Shown: positions 1 through 6,215 of the stretch, piece by piece
Numbering within the stretch: the first letter of the stretch is position 1
How the letters are laid out: each line of letters starts with the position of its first letter
Assembly (NCBI GenBank): GCA_902766325.1
Contig: CACXDF010000131.1
Coordinates: forward strand, 1 to 10,615
Length of the DNA: 10,615 nucleotides
Origin: an uncultured Eubacteriales bacterium
GTDB taxonomy: Bacteria > Bacillota > Clostridia > Christensenellales > DTU072
Reading direction: 5' to 3'
Made by a program: the position numbers and the translations under genes
The notes under the pieces: generated by a model
Told to the model about the DNA's origin: nothing
The model's database searches: none
The model's input: only the letters and a program-made list of their open reading frames with translations

Positions 1-774
1 CGAAAGAGCCGAAAGCGGTCCGCAATGAAAAACGATCTTATACGCGCACAGATGCTGCACGTGGGTATGAAGACTCCTGTTCTTTTTTTCGTCTCCGTAC
101 TTTCCGTCGCCGACGATAGGATAGCCGTGAAAAGCAAGTTGAGAGCGTATCTGATGGGTTCGTCCGGTGACCGCCTCGACGTCCACTTGCGAAATAACGC
201 CGTCGGAAGATATCTTTTTACAACGGGAGATCATTTTGCGACGATTTTTCCCTTCCATGGAAAAAACTTTTACAATCCCCTTTTCTTCATCTTTCTGTGC
301 ATAATCGACGAATTCGACTTCGCTTGGGAACGATCCGAAAACTTCCGCGTAATAATGTTTTTCCAATAGGTGATTGGAAAATACTTCTTTAATATCCTCG
401 AATATCTTTTGACTTTTCGCAAAAATGATCAATCCAATAGTGTTTGTGTCCAGCCGATGACACAAAACCGCTTCGGGATAAACTGTTTTTATTTTTTCCG
501 CAAACCGTTCGCTTGAAATGCCGGATCGCTTATTGAATACGTAAATAAACTCGTTTTCAAATACTTTTTCCGGTTGAAAAGCCGGCGCCGAACAATATAC
601 GGTCAATTCTTCGCCACCGTTCAGCATAACGTCCGTTTTAATGCGAGCGTCGTTTATTCTTATATCCCCTTTTCGGAGCAACTTTTGAAAATACGAATAA
701 GAATAATCGGGCAGAACGTCGCAAAGAACTTTCAATAGTTTTTTCGGCGATCCGCGATAAAAGAATTTTTCCAT
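1..774 (-). CDS. RluA-family RNA pseudouridine synthase (3' end beyond window)
   Basis: Isomerises specific uridines to pseudouridine in structured RNA, probably rRNA or tRNA; the target cannot be told from sequence. Reading the minus strand from the ATG at 774 gives 258 codons with no stop up to the window edge, so the C-terminus is missing. An S4-type RNA-binding domain lies at about residues 25-60 (FQKLLRKGDIRIN, then a GEEL loop). The catalytic motif II is HRLDTNTIGLIIFAK at 106-120, with D109 the expected nucleophile. A second conserved block, GRTHQIRSQLAFHGYPIVGD, lies near 204-223. The usual Ser/Thr/Gly after the motif-II Thr is Ile here. The ATG is 6 nt after the nrdR stop and has no good Shine-Dalgarno, which suggests co-transcription and coupled translation. 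Family assignment is firm; the subfamily (RluD, YlyB or YjbO type) is open. Confidence 0.9.
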   Translation of the reverse strand, partial: MEKFFYRGSPKKLLKVLCDVLPDYSYSYFQKLLRKGDIRINDARIKTDVMLNGGEELTVYCSAPAFQPEKVFENEFIYVFNKRSGISSERFAEKIKTVYPEAVLCHRLDTNTIGLIIFAKSQKIFEDIKEVFSNHLLEKHYYAEVFGSFPSEVEFVDYAQKDEEKGIVKVFSMEGKNRRKMISRCKKISSDGVISQVDVEAVTGRTHQIRSQLAFHGYPIVGDGKYGDEKKNRSLHTHVQHLCAYKIVFHCGPLSALS

Positions 775-780
775 AAAAAA

Positions 781-1239
781 CTATTTTTTATCGCTCACTA
801 AGTTGACGATCTCGGATAAAAGAGTGTTGATGTCTTTAAACTCGCGGTGTACGGACGCAAATCTGACGTACGCGACGTCGTCGAGCTTTTTCAATCCGTC
901 CATAACCATATTGCCGATGGTCGCCGTAGATACTTCCGAGACGAGCATATTATGGACTTCGCGCTCGATATTATTGACGAGCTGATCGATCTGCGCCATA
1001 GAGACCGGCCGCTTTTCGCAGGCTTTTAAAATACCGTTTTTGATCTTTTGCGCGTCGAATATTTGACGATTGTGATTACTTTTTATAACGTAGATGGGGG
1101 TGTCTTCCACTTTTTCGAAGGTGGTAAAACGCTTCAGGCAGGAAGTGCATTCTCTTCTGCGACGGATCGAAGAACCGTCTTCGGAAACTCTCGAGTCAAC
1201 GACCCTGCTATCCAAACATCCGCAATAAATACACTTCAT
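781..1239 (-). CDS. nrdR: Transcriptional repressor NrdR
   Basis: NrdR represses ribonucleotide reductase genes by sensing ATP/dATP and binding paired NrdR boxes. The 152-residue product has the family's usual length. The N-terminal zinc ribbon uses C3/C6 and C31/C34, with the family signature of RRRREC followed by RFTTFE between about 26 and 42. The ATP-cone domain covers about 46-136 and includes KRPVS (76-80), the STATIGN block near 104-110 and VAYVRFASVHREF (122-134). The ATG at 1239 is chosen over a longer frame opening at 1326 because it begins exactly at the zinc ribbon and has AGAGGTG 8 nt upstream; the longer frame would also run through the promoter. It has its own promoter and lies downstream of a sigG-ymxH pair, a common clostridial arrangement. 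No ribonucleotide reductase gene is in the window. Confidence 0.96.
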   Translation of the reverse strand: MKCIYCGCLDSRVVDSRVSEDGSSIRRRRECTSCLKRFTTFEKVEDTPIYVIKSNHNRQIFDAQKIKNGILKACEKRPVSMAQIDQLVNNIEREVHNMLVSEVSTATIGNMVMDGLKKLDDVAYVRFASVHREFKDINTLLSEIVNLVSDKK

Positions 1240-1247
1240 ATATAAGA

Positions 1248-1254
1248 CACCTCT
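1248..1254 (-). promoter_or_regulatory. Ribosome binding site of nrdR
   Basis: AGAGGTG on the minus strand, 8 nt before the ATG at 1239. It decides the nrdR start in favour of the 152-residue form. Confidence 0.8.
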
Positions 1255-1260
1255 GTTCGT

Positions 1261-1289
1261 TATCGATATCAACATTATAATATCGATAT
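1261..1289. promoter_or_regulatory. Paired TATCGATA palindromes, candidate operator of nrdR
   Basis: Two copies of the 8-bp palindrome TATCGATA (1261-1268 and 1281-1288) have centres 20 bp apart, about two helical turns. The flanks extend this to a perfect 9-bp inverted repeat, TATCGATAT (1261-1269) and ATATCGATA (1280-1288), around a 10-bp spacer. One copy lies between the -35 and -10 of the nrdR promoter and the other covers the predicted start of transcription, as expected for a repressor site. NrdR autoregulation is a natural guess, but the CG centre differs from the usual NrdR box, which has an AT-rich centre, and NrdR box pairs are normally about three turns apart. Another regulator is therefore possible. 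Confidence 0.5.
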
Positions 1290-1302
1290 AAAAAAAAGGC
1301 AA
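1274..1302 (-). promoter_or_regulatory. Sigma-A promoter of nrdR
   Basis: On the minus strand TTGCCT (1302-1297) is followed after 17 nt by TATAAT (1279-1274). The -10 is perfect and the spacing ideal. The predicted start of transcription is near 1267, giving a leader of about 28 nt that contains the AGAGGTG ribosome binding site. It lies in the 98-nt gap between the ymxH-like gene and nrdR, so nrdR and the pseudouridine synthase gene can be read apart from the sporulation genes. Confidence 0.75.
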
Positions 1303-1337
1303 GTTGATTTTTACGGTCGCGCTCACGTTTTAGTCTC

Positions 1338-1607
1338 TTACCGACCGCCTTCGATACAAATCGGTTTAATATTATTGTTCAGATCGACGAGTATGACGTC
1401 TCCGCCTATCTTCAAAACGCACGGCCAAGGTATAAAAATACTGTCAGCGCCCGATACCGATTTAAAAAACTTTTTATCCCCCGGCACCATCAGTCCCGTT
1501 ATCTTGCCGGAAGAAAAAGAGGCGTCGAAAACACGCCCCAACTTCTTTCCGTCAGCCACGTTGACCACCTCTTTTTCTCTCAATTCGCAAAAAGTAAATT
1601 CTTTCAT
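1338..1607 (-). CDS. ymxH: YlmC/YmxH-family PRC-barrel protein
   Basis: A small soluble protein of 89 residues with one PRC-barrel-like domain: FCELREKEVVNVADGKKLGR at about 5-24, a GKITGLMVPG turn at about 34-43, then IPWPCVLKIGGDVILVDL near 60-77. This is the pattern of the YlmC/YmxH proteins found beside sigG or sigE in many spore formers. Their biochemical role is not established. The ATG at 1607 is preferred to an in-frame TTG at 1628 because it gives the family's usual N-terminus. Neither start has a clear Shine-Dalgarno, so the gene may rely on translation of sigG, whose stop is 38 nt upstream. Family call is good; the function is unknown. Confidence 0.85.
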   Translation of the reverse strand: MKEFTFCELREKEVVNVADGKKLGRVFDASFSSGKITGLMVPGDKKFFKSVSGADSIFIPWPCVLKIGGDVILVDLNNNIKPICIEGGR

Positions 1608-1645
1608 GCCATATACAATGCGGATCAAGAAGCAAATATGATATT

Positions 1646-2416
1646 TTATACTAAAAAAGCCGTCCGCAATTTTCCGATAGCGCTTTTTTCGAGCCTGCTT
1701 ATCTGCGCTTGACTAATCTGCAATTCTTGCGAAATTTCCGTTTGCGTCTTACCCTGATAGTACCTCAAATCAATGATTTTCTGTTCTTTTTCCGGCAGTT
1801 TTTTTATTTCTCCGTCAAGCGTCAAACGATCGATCAACTCTTCTTCCCCTTCCGGGTCTTTTATTTTATCGACGACCATTATGCTCTCTTCGTCGTTATA
1901 CGACTTTTCGTATAACGATAGCGGTTCGCTGATGGCGTCGAGAGCTCCGATCACTTCGACGTACGGCACTTGTATCTCCGCGGCGATCTCCGCAAGATCG
2001 ACGTTTGTCTTTTCTTTTTCCAGTTTCGTACGCGCTTGCATAGCCCTATACGCGATATCTCGCACTCCTCTTCCTACTTTAAGAGCCGTACTCTCGCGTA
2101 TATAACGTCTTATCTCCCCGATGATCAACGGCACCGCGTAGGTAGAAAACCTTACGTTCAAATCGACGTTGAAATTATCGAGCGCTTTGATAAGTCCGAG
2201 CACTCCCAGCTGAAACATATCGTCCGGACTGACTTTATCGGTATTGAACCGTTGAACAAGGCTGAGAACAAGACGCATATTTCCTTCGATAAAAAGATCC
2301 CGAAGGTTTTCTTCTCCCTTTTTTATCCGTCGCAATATCTCTTCCGATTCTTTCGCACACAATACCGGTAAAGAAGAGGTATTGACGCCCGTTATCCGTA
2401 CTTTGTTGATTGACAT
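1646..2416 (-). CDS. sigG: RNA polymerase sporulation sigma factor SigG
   Basis: Late forespore-specific sigma factor that directs genes needed for spore maturation and germination. The 256-residue product carries the N-terminal signature NKVRITGVNTSSLPVL (4-19), which closely resembles that of known SigG proteins. Sigma region 2 runs from about 46 to 108 (GNMRLVLSLVQRF, then VRFSTYAVPLIIGEIRRYIRE). Region 3 follows (VRDIAYRAMQARTKL, 118-132). The region 4 helix-turn-helix is at about 221-246 (GKTQTEISQELQISQAQISR). It is separated from sigE by 78 nt and could be read from the spoIIGA-sigE transcript as well as from its own promoter. SigG genes usually have a sigma-F promoter; I could not make out a convincing one in the gap. 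Identity is firm because both the N-terminus and the gene neighbours agree. Confidence 0.96.
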   Translation of the reverse strand: MSINKVRITGVNTSSLPVLCAKESEEILRRIKKGEENLRDLFIEGNMRLVLSLVQRFNTDKVSPDDMFQLGVLGLIKALDNFNVDLNVRFSTYAVPLIIGEIRRYIRESTALKVGRGVRDIAYRAMQARTKLEKEKTNVDLAEIAAEIQVPYVEVIGALDAISEPLSLYEKSYNDEESIMVVDKIKDPEGEEELIDRLTLDGEIKKLPEKEQKIIDLRYYQGKTQTEISQELQISQAQISRLEKSAIGKLRTAFLV

Positions 2417-2428
2417 AATAATAAAAAA

Positions 2429-2436
2429 CCCTCCTT
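2429..2436 (-). promoter_or_regulatory. Ribosome binding site of sigG, unusually long spacing
   Basis: AAGGAGGG on the minus strand, a very strong match to the anti-Shine-Dalgarno sequence, lies 12 nt before the ATG at 2416 across an A/T-only spacer. This is longer than the usual 5-9 nt. No other in-frame start lies closer. Confidence 0.7.
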
Positions 2437-2494
2437 ATGTAAAAACAGGAACGACGACTTCTTATTATTCTAAGTATCTTCAGCTTTTTATTTT

Positions 2495-3193
2495 TTATTC
2501 ATAGCGTACGAAATCTTCTTTCATTTTGCTGAGTATTCTCTTTTCCAAGCGACTTATGTACGATTGAGAAATATTCATCATGTCGGCGATCTCTTTCTGC
2601 GTTCTTTCTTCCATACCGAAAAGCCCGTAACGCATCCCCACGATGGCCTTATCCCGTTCGTTCAGCTTGTTATACACTTCGACGAGTATCTCGTTTTCTA
2701 CGCGCGATTCTATATCTTTGTAGATCATTTCTCCGTCCGTTCCCAATACGTCGCTGAGAAGAAGTTGATTCCCTTCCCAATCGACGTTCAACGGTTCGTC
2801 CAGGCTTACTTCCGTACGGATCTTTACCATTTTGCGTAAATACATCAATATCTCGTTTTCGATACATCTGCTTGCGAATGTTGCAAGCTTAATATTCTTT
2901 TCGCTGTTATAGTTTTTGACCGCCTTAATCAGTCCCACCGAGCCAATCGAAATCAGCTCTTCTATATCGATACCGGTATTATCAAACCTCTTGGCGATAT
3001 AAACGACCAATCTGAGATTATGCTCGACAAGGACGTTCCTGGCGTCTTCATCCCCTTTTTCGGCAAGAGAAACGTATCTCGCTTCTTCCTGCGGATCGAG
3101 CGGACTGGGTAAAGAAACGATATAGTCGACGCTGTCTTCCTTCCCCAATAGTTTTTGAAACAACTGTTTTACTTTATTAAGTATCGCTTTCAT
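2495..3193 (-). CDS. sigE: Sporulation sigma factor SigE, made as pro-sigma-E
   Basis: First mother-cell-specific sigma factor in sporulation. The 232-residue product begins with a basic, amphipathic pro-sequence (MKAILNKVKQLFQKLLGKED), as expected of pro-sigma-E, which sits on the membrane until SpoIIGA removes about the first 25-28 residues; cleavage here is likely near SVDYIV (21-26). Region 2 covers about 57-122 (HNLRLVVYIAKRFDNTGI, then IKLATFASRCIENEILMYLR). The block LDEPLNVDWEGNQLLLSDVLGTD (131-153) is typical of SigE. The region 4 helix-turn-helix lies at about 198-220 (TQKEIADMMNISQSYISRLEKR). The ATG at 3193 overlaps the spoIIGA stop as ATGA and has GGAG 10 nt upstream. The frame stays open to 3277, but that extension lies inside spoIIGA and would destroy the pro-sequence. 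Confidence 0.96.
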   Translation of the reverse strand: MKAILNKVKQLFQKLLGKEDSVDYIVSLPSPLDPQEEARYVSLAEKGDEDARNVLVEHNLRLVVYIAKRFDNTGIDIEELISIGSVGLIKAVKNYNSEKNIKLATFASRCIENEILMYLRKMVKIRTEVSLDEPLNVDWEGNQLLLSDVLGTDGEMIYKDIESRVENEILVEVYNKLNERDKAIVGMRYGLFGMEERTQKEIADMMNISQSYISRLEKRILSKMKEDFVRYE

Positions 3194-3873
3194 GACAACA
3201 TATCTCCGTGTAAAATAACGCCGTAATGATTGATCTTCTTCGGACTTTTCGCGATCATTGCTCTTCGATCGATCCATTTTCCGTTGTAATAGACGGACAC
3301 AGATCCGCTACGACAAGTCGTTACGCCCATCCCGGTCAGAGTGGAAAAACAAACGTTCTGTTCCTCTCCGTCGAATTTATTATATACCGTATTATCCGCC
3401 AGTACGACGGGTTCGCCATTCTTCGAGTAAATACGATTACCGCTGTCAAAAAACGCCACGGCGCCGACCTTTTTGCCGCTGACCGTAAGGATGCATTCAT
3501 AGTAGTTTTTATTAACGTTCGTCGACTTATGCGGAATATTTTTCAGACAAATCAATAATAAAAGACCAAACGCGGAAAACAGGATCGGTATCTCAAAAAA
3601 CAGAAGGAATGAACACGTTCCGATAAACAAGAAAATATTTTTTAACGTCCTACGCAAACAAAATACAGGCGCAATAAAAAAAGAGAATAAGTACTTGACG
3701 ATCATAACAAATTGCGGAACGACCGGGTAAAAAACGGATATGACTCCGAATACGTAAGCCGCGACGAATATTCTTTTTCGCGACGGGTCGACACGCAACA
3801 AGGTCGTGACAAAAAACAAGATAAAACACTCCTGAAAAAAAGATTCGATAAAAATCAGTTCCGCATATCGCAT
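3190..3873 (-). CDS. spoIIGA: Pro-sigma-E processing protease SpoIIGA
   Basis: Membrane aspartic protease that activates pro-sigma-E in the mother cell after a signal from the forespore. The 227-residue product has an N-terminal hydrophobic half with four or five membrane segments (about 5-25, 33-53, 55-73, 78-110) and a soluble C-terminal half. The active-site motif is FFDSGNRIY at 141-149, with D143 the expected catalytic aspartate, matching the family's DSGN motif. The C-terminus ILHGDML also fits the family ending. It overlaps sigE, its substrate's gene, by 4 nt. It is much shorter than the roughly 300-residue Bacillus protein; the loss is spread over the membrane part and the linkers and both ends look intact, so this is not a broken gene. 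Only a weak GGTG ribosome site precedes the ATG, directly after the ftsZ terminator. Confidence 0.93.
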   Translation of the reverse strand: MRYAELIFIESFFQECFILFFVTTLLRVDPSRKRIFVAAYVFGVISVFYPVVPQFVMIVKYLFSFFIAPVFCLRRTLKNIFLFIGTCSFLLFFEIPILFSAFGLLLLICLKNIPHKSTNVNKNYYECILTVSGKKVGAVAFFDSGNRIYSKNGEPVVLADNTVYNKFDGEEQNVCFSTLTGMGVTTCRSGSVSVYYNGKWIDRRAMIAKSPKKINHYGVILHGDMLS

Positions 3874-3883
3874 TTTACACCAT

Positions 3884-3915
3884 AAAAAAAAGACTCTGCA
3901 ATCCGCACAGTCTTT
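3884..3915 (-). terminator. Rho-independent terminator after ftsZ
   Basis: On the minus strand a 7-bp stem AAAGACT/AGTCTTT (3915-3909 with 3895-3889) continues, after one C/C position (G/G in the RNA), with 3 more pairs around a 5-nt loop, and leads straight into eight T residues (3891-3884). It begins 28 nt after the ftsZ stop and ends 10 nt before the spoIIGA ATG. It should end the ftsA-ftsZ transcript at least in part, separating division genes from sporulation genes. Confidence 0.8.
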
Positions 3916-3943
3916 CTTCTTCGGTAATTCTTTTTTCCGCGTT

Positions 3944-5110
3944 TTAATTATTATCGTGAGAACGCATAAAACGTAAAAACGCGGGAATGTTATCCTGTTT
4001 TTCCTCTTGCTTTTGTTCGACCGGCTTCTCTTCTATGGGTTTCACGCCGAATTCGGCAAGCAGTTCCTCTTCCGCTCGAGCGCGGGTGCGTATCTGGTCG
4101 TTGACTTCTCTGGACGGTTCGTCGCCGAATCCGGTCGCGATTATGGTGACGGTAACCTCGTTTTTATCATTGGTAAATCCGAAACCGGAAATTATATTCG
4201 CGTCCTGCGCAACGATCTCGGGGATCATGTTGAACGCTTCGCTGATCTTATCGGCGGGTACATTACTGTCCGCCGAAATATCGACGATTACGTTATGCGC
4301 GCCGCCGACGGACGTTTCCATAAGCGGGTTCTTACAGGCTTGACGAAGTGCGTCCATGACCCTGTTTTCACCGGAAGCCTGTCCGATGCCGATATGGACC
4401 ATTCCTTTCTTTTCAATGACCGTTCTGATATCGGCAAAGTCGGTGTTGATGACGGAATGGCATCCGACGATATTTACAACGCCGAGGATACTCTGCTTCA
4501 GGACGTTATCGGCCATTCTGAATACGTCTACCATGGCGTCTTCTTTATTGTTGGCAAGTAAAAACGCCTTTTCGTTCGGAACGACGACGAGGACGTCGAC
4601 GTACTTTCTTAAGTCCTCGATACCGCTTTCGGCGACCTTCATTTTTTTACATCCCTCAAAACGGAAAGGCTTCGTTACGACGCCGACGGTCAAAATTTTC
4701 AATTCCTGCGCGATGGAAGCAACGACCGGTGCTCCGCCCGTTCCCGTTCCGCCGCCCATACCTGCGGTGATAAACAAAAGATTATTGCCCTGAATGGCGT
4801 TGATGATTTCTTCTTTCGATTCGTTGGCGGCGCGTTTTCCTATTTCGGGATTGCTGCCGGCGCCCATACCCTCCGTGACTTTTTTACCGAGATAAATCTT
4901 GGTAACGCCCGTCTGATTGACCTGATCGAGCGCCATCGCGTCGGTATTGGCCGCAATAAACTTGACCCCGGGAAAATCCTTCGGATTGGTCATCAAACGG
5001 TTCACGGCGTTACAACCGCCGCCTCCGATACCGAATATGGCGAGTTTTATTTTAGAATCGTTAAAATCGTTGTTTTCAGGCACGTTATTATCCGGTGTAC
5101 TAAAAAACAT
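3944..5110 (-). CDS. ftsZ: Cell division protein FtsZ
   Basis: Tubulin-like GTPase that polymerises at midcell into the Z ring and recruits the divisome. The 388-residue product has a short variable N-terminus (1-20), the T1 nucleotide loop GIGGGGCNAVNRL (27-39), the tubulin signature GGGTGTGG (119-126), and the T7 synergy loop NTDFADI (222-228) with D224 and D227 placed to complete the GTPase site of the next subunit. Then follow a Glu/Lys/Gln-rich linker (about 345-372) and the conserved C-terminal peptide DNIPAFLRFMR (373-383), the docking site for FtsA, SepF and other partners. The T1 loop has Cys where Asn is more common (GGGGCNAV). GGAGG 6 nt upstream supports the start. It lies 23 nt after the ftsA-like gene and is followed by a terminator. 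All catalytic loops are intact. Confidence 0.98.
   Translation of the reverse strand: MFFSTPDNNVPENNDFNDSKIKLAIFGIGGGGCNAVNRLMTNPKDFPGVKFIAANTDAMALDQVNQTGVTKIYLGKKVTEGMGAGSNPEIGKRAANESKEEIINAIQGNNLLFITAGMGGGTGTGGAPVVASIAQELKILTVGVVTKPFRFEGCKKMKVAESGIEDLRKYVDVLVVVPNEKAFLLANNKEDAMVDVFRMADNVLKQSILGVVNIVGCHSVINTDFADIRTVIEKKGMVHIGIGQASGENRVMDALRQACKNPLMETSVGGAHNVIVDISADSNVPADKISEAFNMIPEIVAQDANIISGFGFTNDKNEVTVTIIATGFGDEPSREVNDQIRTRARAEEELLAEFGVKPIEEKPVEQKQEEKQDNIPAFLRFMRSHDNN
3950..3977 (-). promoter_or_regulatory. Weak candidate promoter ahead of spoIIGA
   Basis: On the minus strand TTTACG (3977-3972) is followed after 16 nt by GATAAT (3955-3950), at the end of ftsZ. A single-mismatch Spo0A-box-like GGTCGAA lies further upstream, about 145 bp from the spoIIGA start. 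Each match is weak and could arise by chance. A transcript begun here would still have to pass the terminator at 3915-3884. Confidence 0.2.
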
Positions 5111-5116
5111 ATGTTT

Positions 5117-5121
5117 CCTCC
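5117..5121 (-). promoter_or_regulatory. Ribosome binding site of ftsZ
   Basis: GGAGG on the minus strand, 6 nt before the ATG at 5110, in the 23-nt gap after the ftsA-like gene. It contrasts with the ftsA-like gene itself, which has none, and so may allow FtsZ to be made in excess of its partner. Confidence 0.85.
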
Positions 5122-5133
5122 ATTTGTAATTTA

Positions 5134-6207
5134 TCAGAATTTTTCAAACAAAGCGCAATGCAAGTATTCTTCCGAAGTGTTCCATCCGGAAAAATCGGGA
5201 TATACTCCCTGTACGTTCCGACCGGTCTTGGACGATAATATCTCGGCAAAACCGTGGATCTTAATGATCGACGAACCGATCGCATAAACGGGCATATCGG
5301 CTTTTTCGACCAAGCCTTCCACGGCCGAACGCGTCTCGTTGCCCCAAAATTCAAGCAGTTCTATCAAAGTGGAATTCGCCGCCGCAACCGAATACTTTTT
5401 GACCGACAACGGAGAAGAAACAACGTATTCCGCATCGTTTAGCGACAATCCGAGATTGATCTGAGAAAGAAGTTCCGCCGCCGATTCAAAATCGACTTTA
5501 AACTTATGCGCCAGCGCGTCGACAAAATGAAAACTGCCGTACGACAAAGAGATCGACGAAACCGCAAGTTTATTTTCGTAATAAATAAGATCGGAAGAAA
5601 GCTGATTGATCTTCAAGATCAAGCCCCTGTTTTTGCCGTCGCGATTGAGTTTTTCGATAATTGGCGCGCAAGGCGGCGCGAAAGAAAACTCCATTCTGAT
5701 ATTTTTTGAAATATTCATAAACAACTCGCGCACGTTACTGCTAAGCGCGAGAGAAACGGACAAAAACTGTACGCTTTTACCCTCTTTACCGATCACGTCC
5801 GTAGAAAAAGATCCTTCGTTACCTATCGAAAAACCGCCTTCCGTTTCGCCGAGCATAACGTAACCGAGCGGTGGTTCGATCGATTTTTTGCGTAAAGAGC
5901 GAACGTCGGCTTCCGTGACGGTACCCTTGGTCTCAATGGATTGTACCGAGGGGATCAAACGGAAAAAGTGCTGCGGCAAAACGACCGTCATCTTATTGAT
6001 ATGCTTTCCGGAAAAAGAAGAATACCTGTTGATCAGATCGACGATCAAGCCTTCGATCTCATTCGGCGCGACGAAAAAGTTTTTATTAACGCCGGAATAT
6101 ACGTTTTTCGCCGTATAATCGAGACAACCGAAACCGCCTTTATCCGAAACAACGGACAAGGTGATCTGCATAGAATTGAACGTAACGACCGCTATTGACT
6201 TTTTCAT
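5134..6207 (-). CDS. ftsA: Divergent FtsA-like protein, probably without ATP binding
   Basis: FtsA normally binds ATP, polymerises and ties FtsZ to the membrane. This 357-residue protein keeps the FtsA layout. It has an N-terminal actin-like strand set (MKKSIAVVTFNSMQITLSVV), then a region matching the FtsA-specific 1C/SHS2 subdomain (about 73-163, with VTEADVRSLRKKS and SVQFLSVSLALSSNVRELF). A second actin-like half has SSDLIYYENKLAVSSISLSYGS and DFESAAELLSQ, and the last segment ends at EEYLHCALFEKF. The motifs that hold ATP are missing. Phosphate-1 IDIGSS is VVTFNS, phosphate-2 DIGGGTTD is INQLSSD (201-207 from the ATG), and the adenosine GGG is GSS (310-312). The protein stops where FtsA usually continues into a linker and amphipathic membrane helix. 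It sits 23 nt upstream of ftsZ, which supports the identity. ATG 6207 is preferred to in-frame TTG codons at 6210 and 6213. A PilM-like relative is the alternative. Confidence 0.8.
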   Translation of the reverse strand: MKKSIAVVTFNSMQITLSVVSDKGGFGCLDYTAKNVYSGVNKNFFVAPNEIEGLIVDLINRYSSFSGKHINKMTVVLPQHFFRLIPSVQSIETKGTVTEADVRSLRKKSIEPPLGYVMLGETEGGFSIGNEGSFSTDVIGKEGKSVQFLSVSLALSSNVRELFMNISKNIRMEFSFAPPCAPIIEKLNRDGKNRGLILKINQLSSDLIYYENKLAVSSISLSYGSFHFVDALAHKFKVDFESAAELLSQINLGLSLNDAEYVVSSPLSVKKYSVAAANSTLIELLEFWGNETRSAVEGLVEKADMPVYAIGSSIIKIHGFAEILSSKTGRNVQGVYPDFSGWNTSEEYLHCALFEKF

Positions 6208-6215
6208 CAACAATT

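Noticed and set aside
25..369. Plus-strand open frame of 114 codons at the left end
   Set aside because: It lies opposite a minus-strand frame with clear RluA-family motifs (S4 domain, HRLD, GRTHQIR) and has no family resemblance or ribosome site of its own.
1240..1326. 29-residue N-terminal extension of nrdR
   Set aside because: It would be translated from the promoter and palindrome region; the zinc ribbon and AGAGGTG site fix the start at 1239.
1314..1347. CGGTCG/CGACCG inverted repeat at the end of the ymxH-like gene as a terminator
   Set aside because: Only six pairs around a 22-nt loop and no T-run follows on the minus strand.
2417..2494. GAATA-like -35 with CATAAGG-like -10 as a sigma-G or sigma-F promoter of sigG
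   Set aside because: The spacing is about 26 nt instead of 15-18 and the -10 match is poor.
3258..4793. Several long plus-strand open frames opposite spoIIGA and ftsZ
   Set aside because: They are antisense shadows of well-conserved genes with CpG-rich codons, and show no recognisable domain or ribosome site.
5105..5116. 12-bp palindrome AAACATATGTTT over the ftsZ start as an operator
   Set aside because: It arises from the start codon context (CATATG) and an A-rich leader; there is no second copy or nearby promoter.
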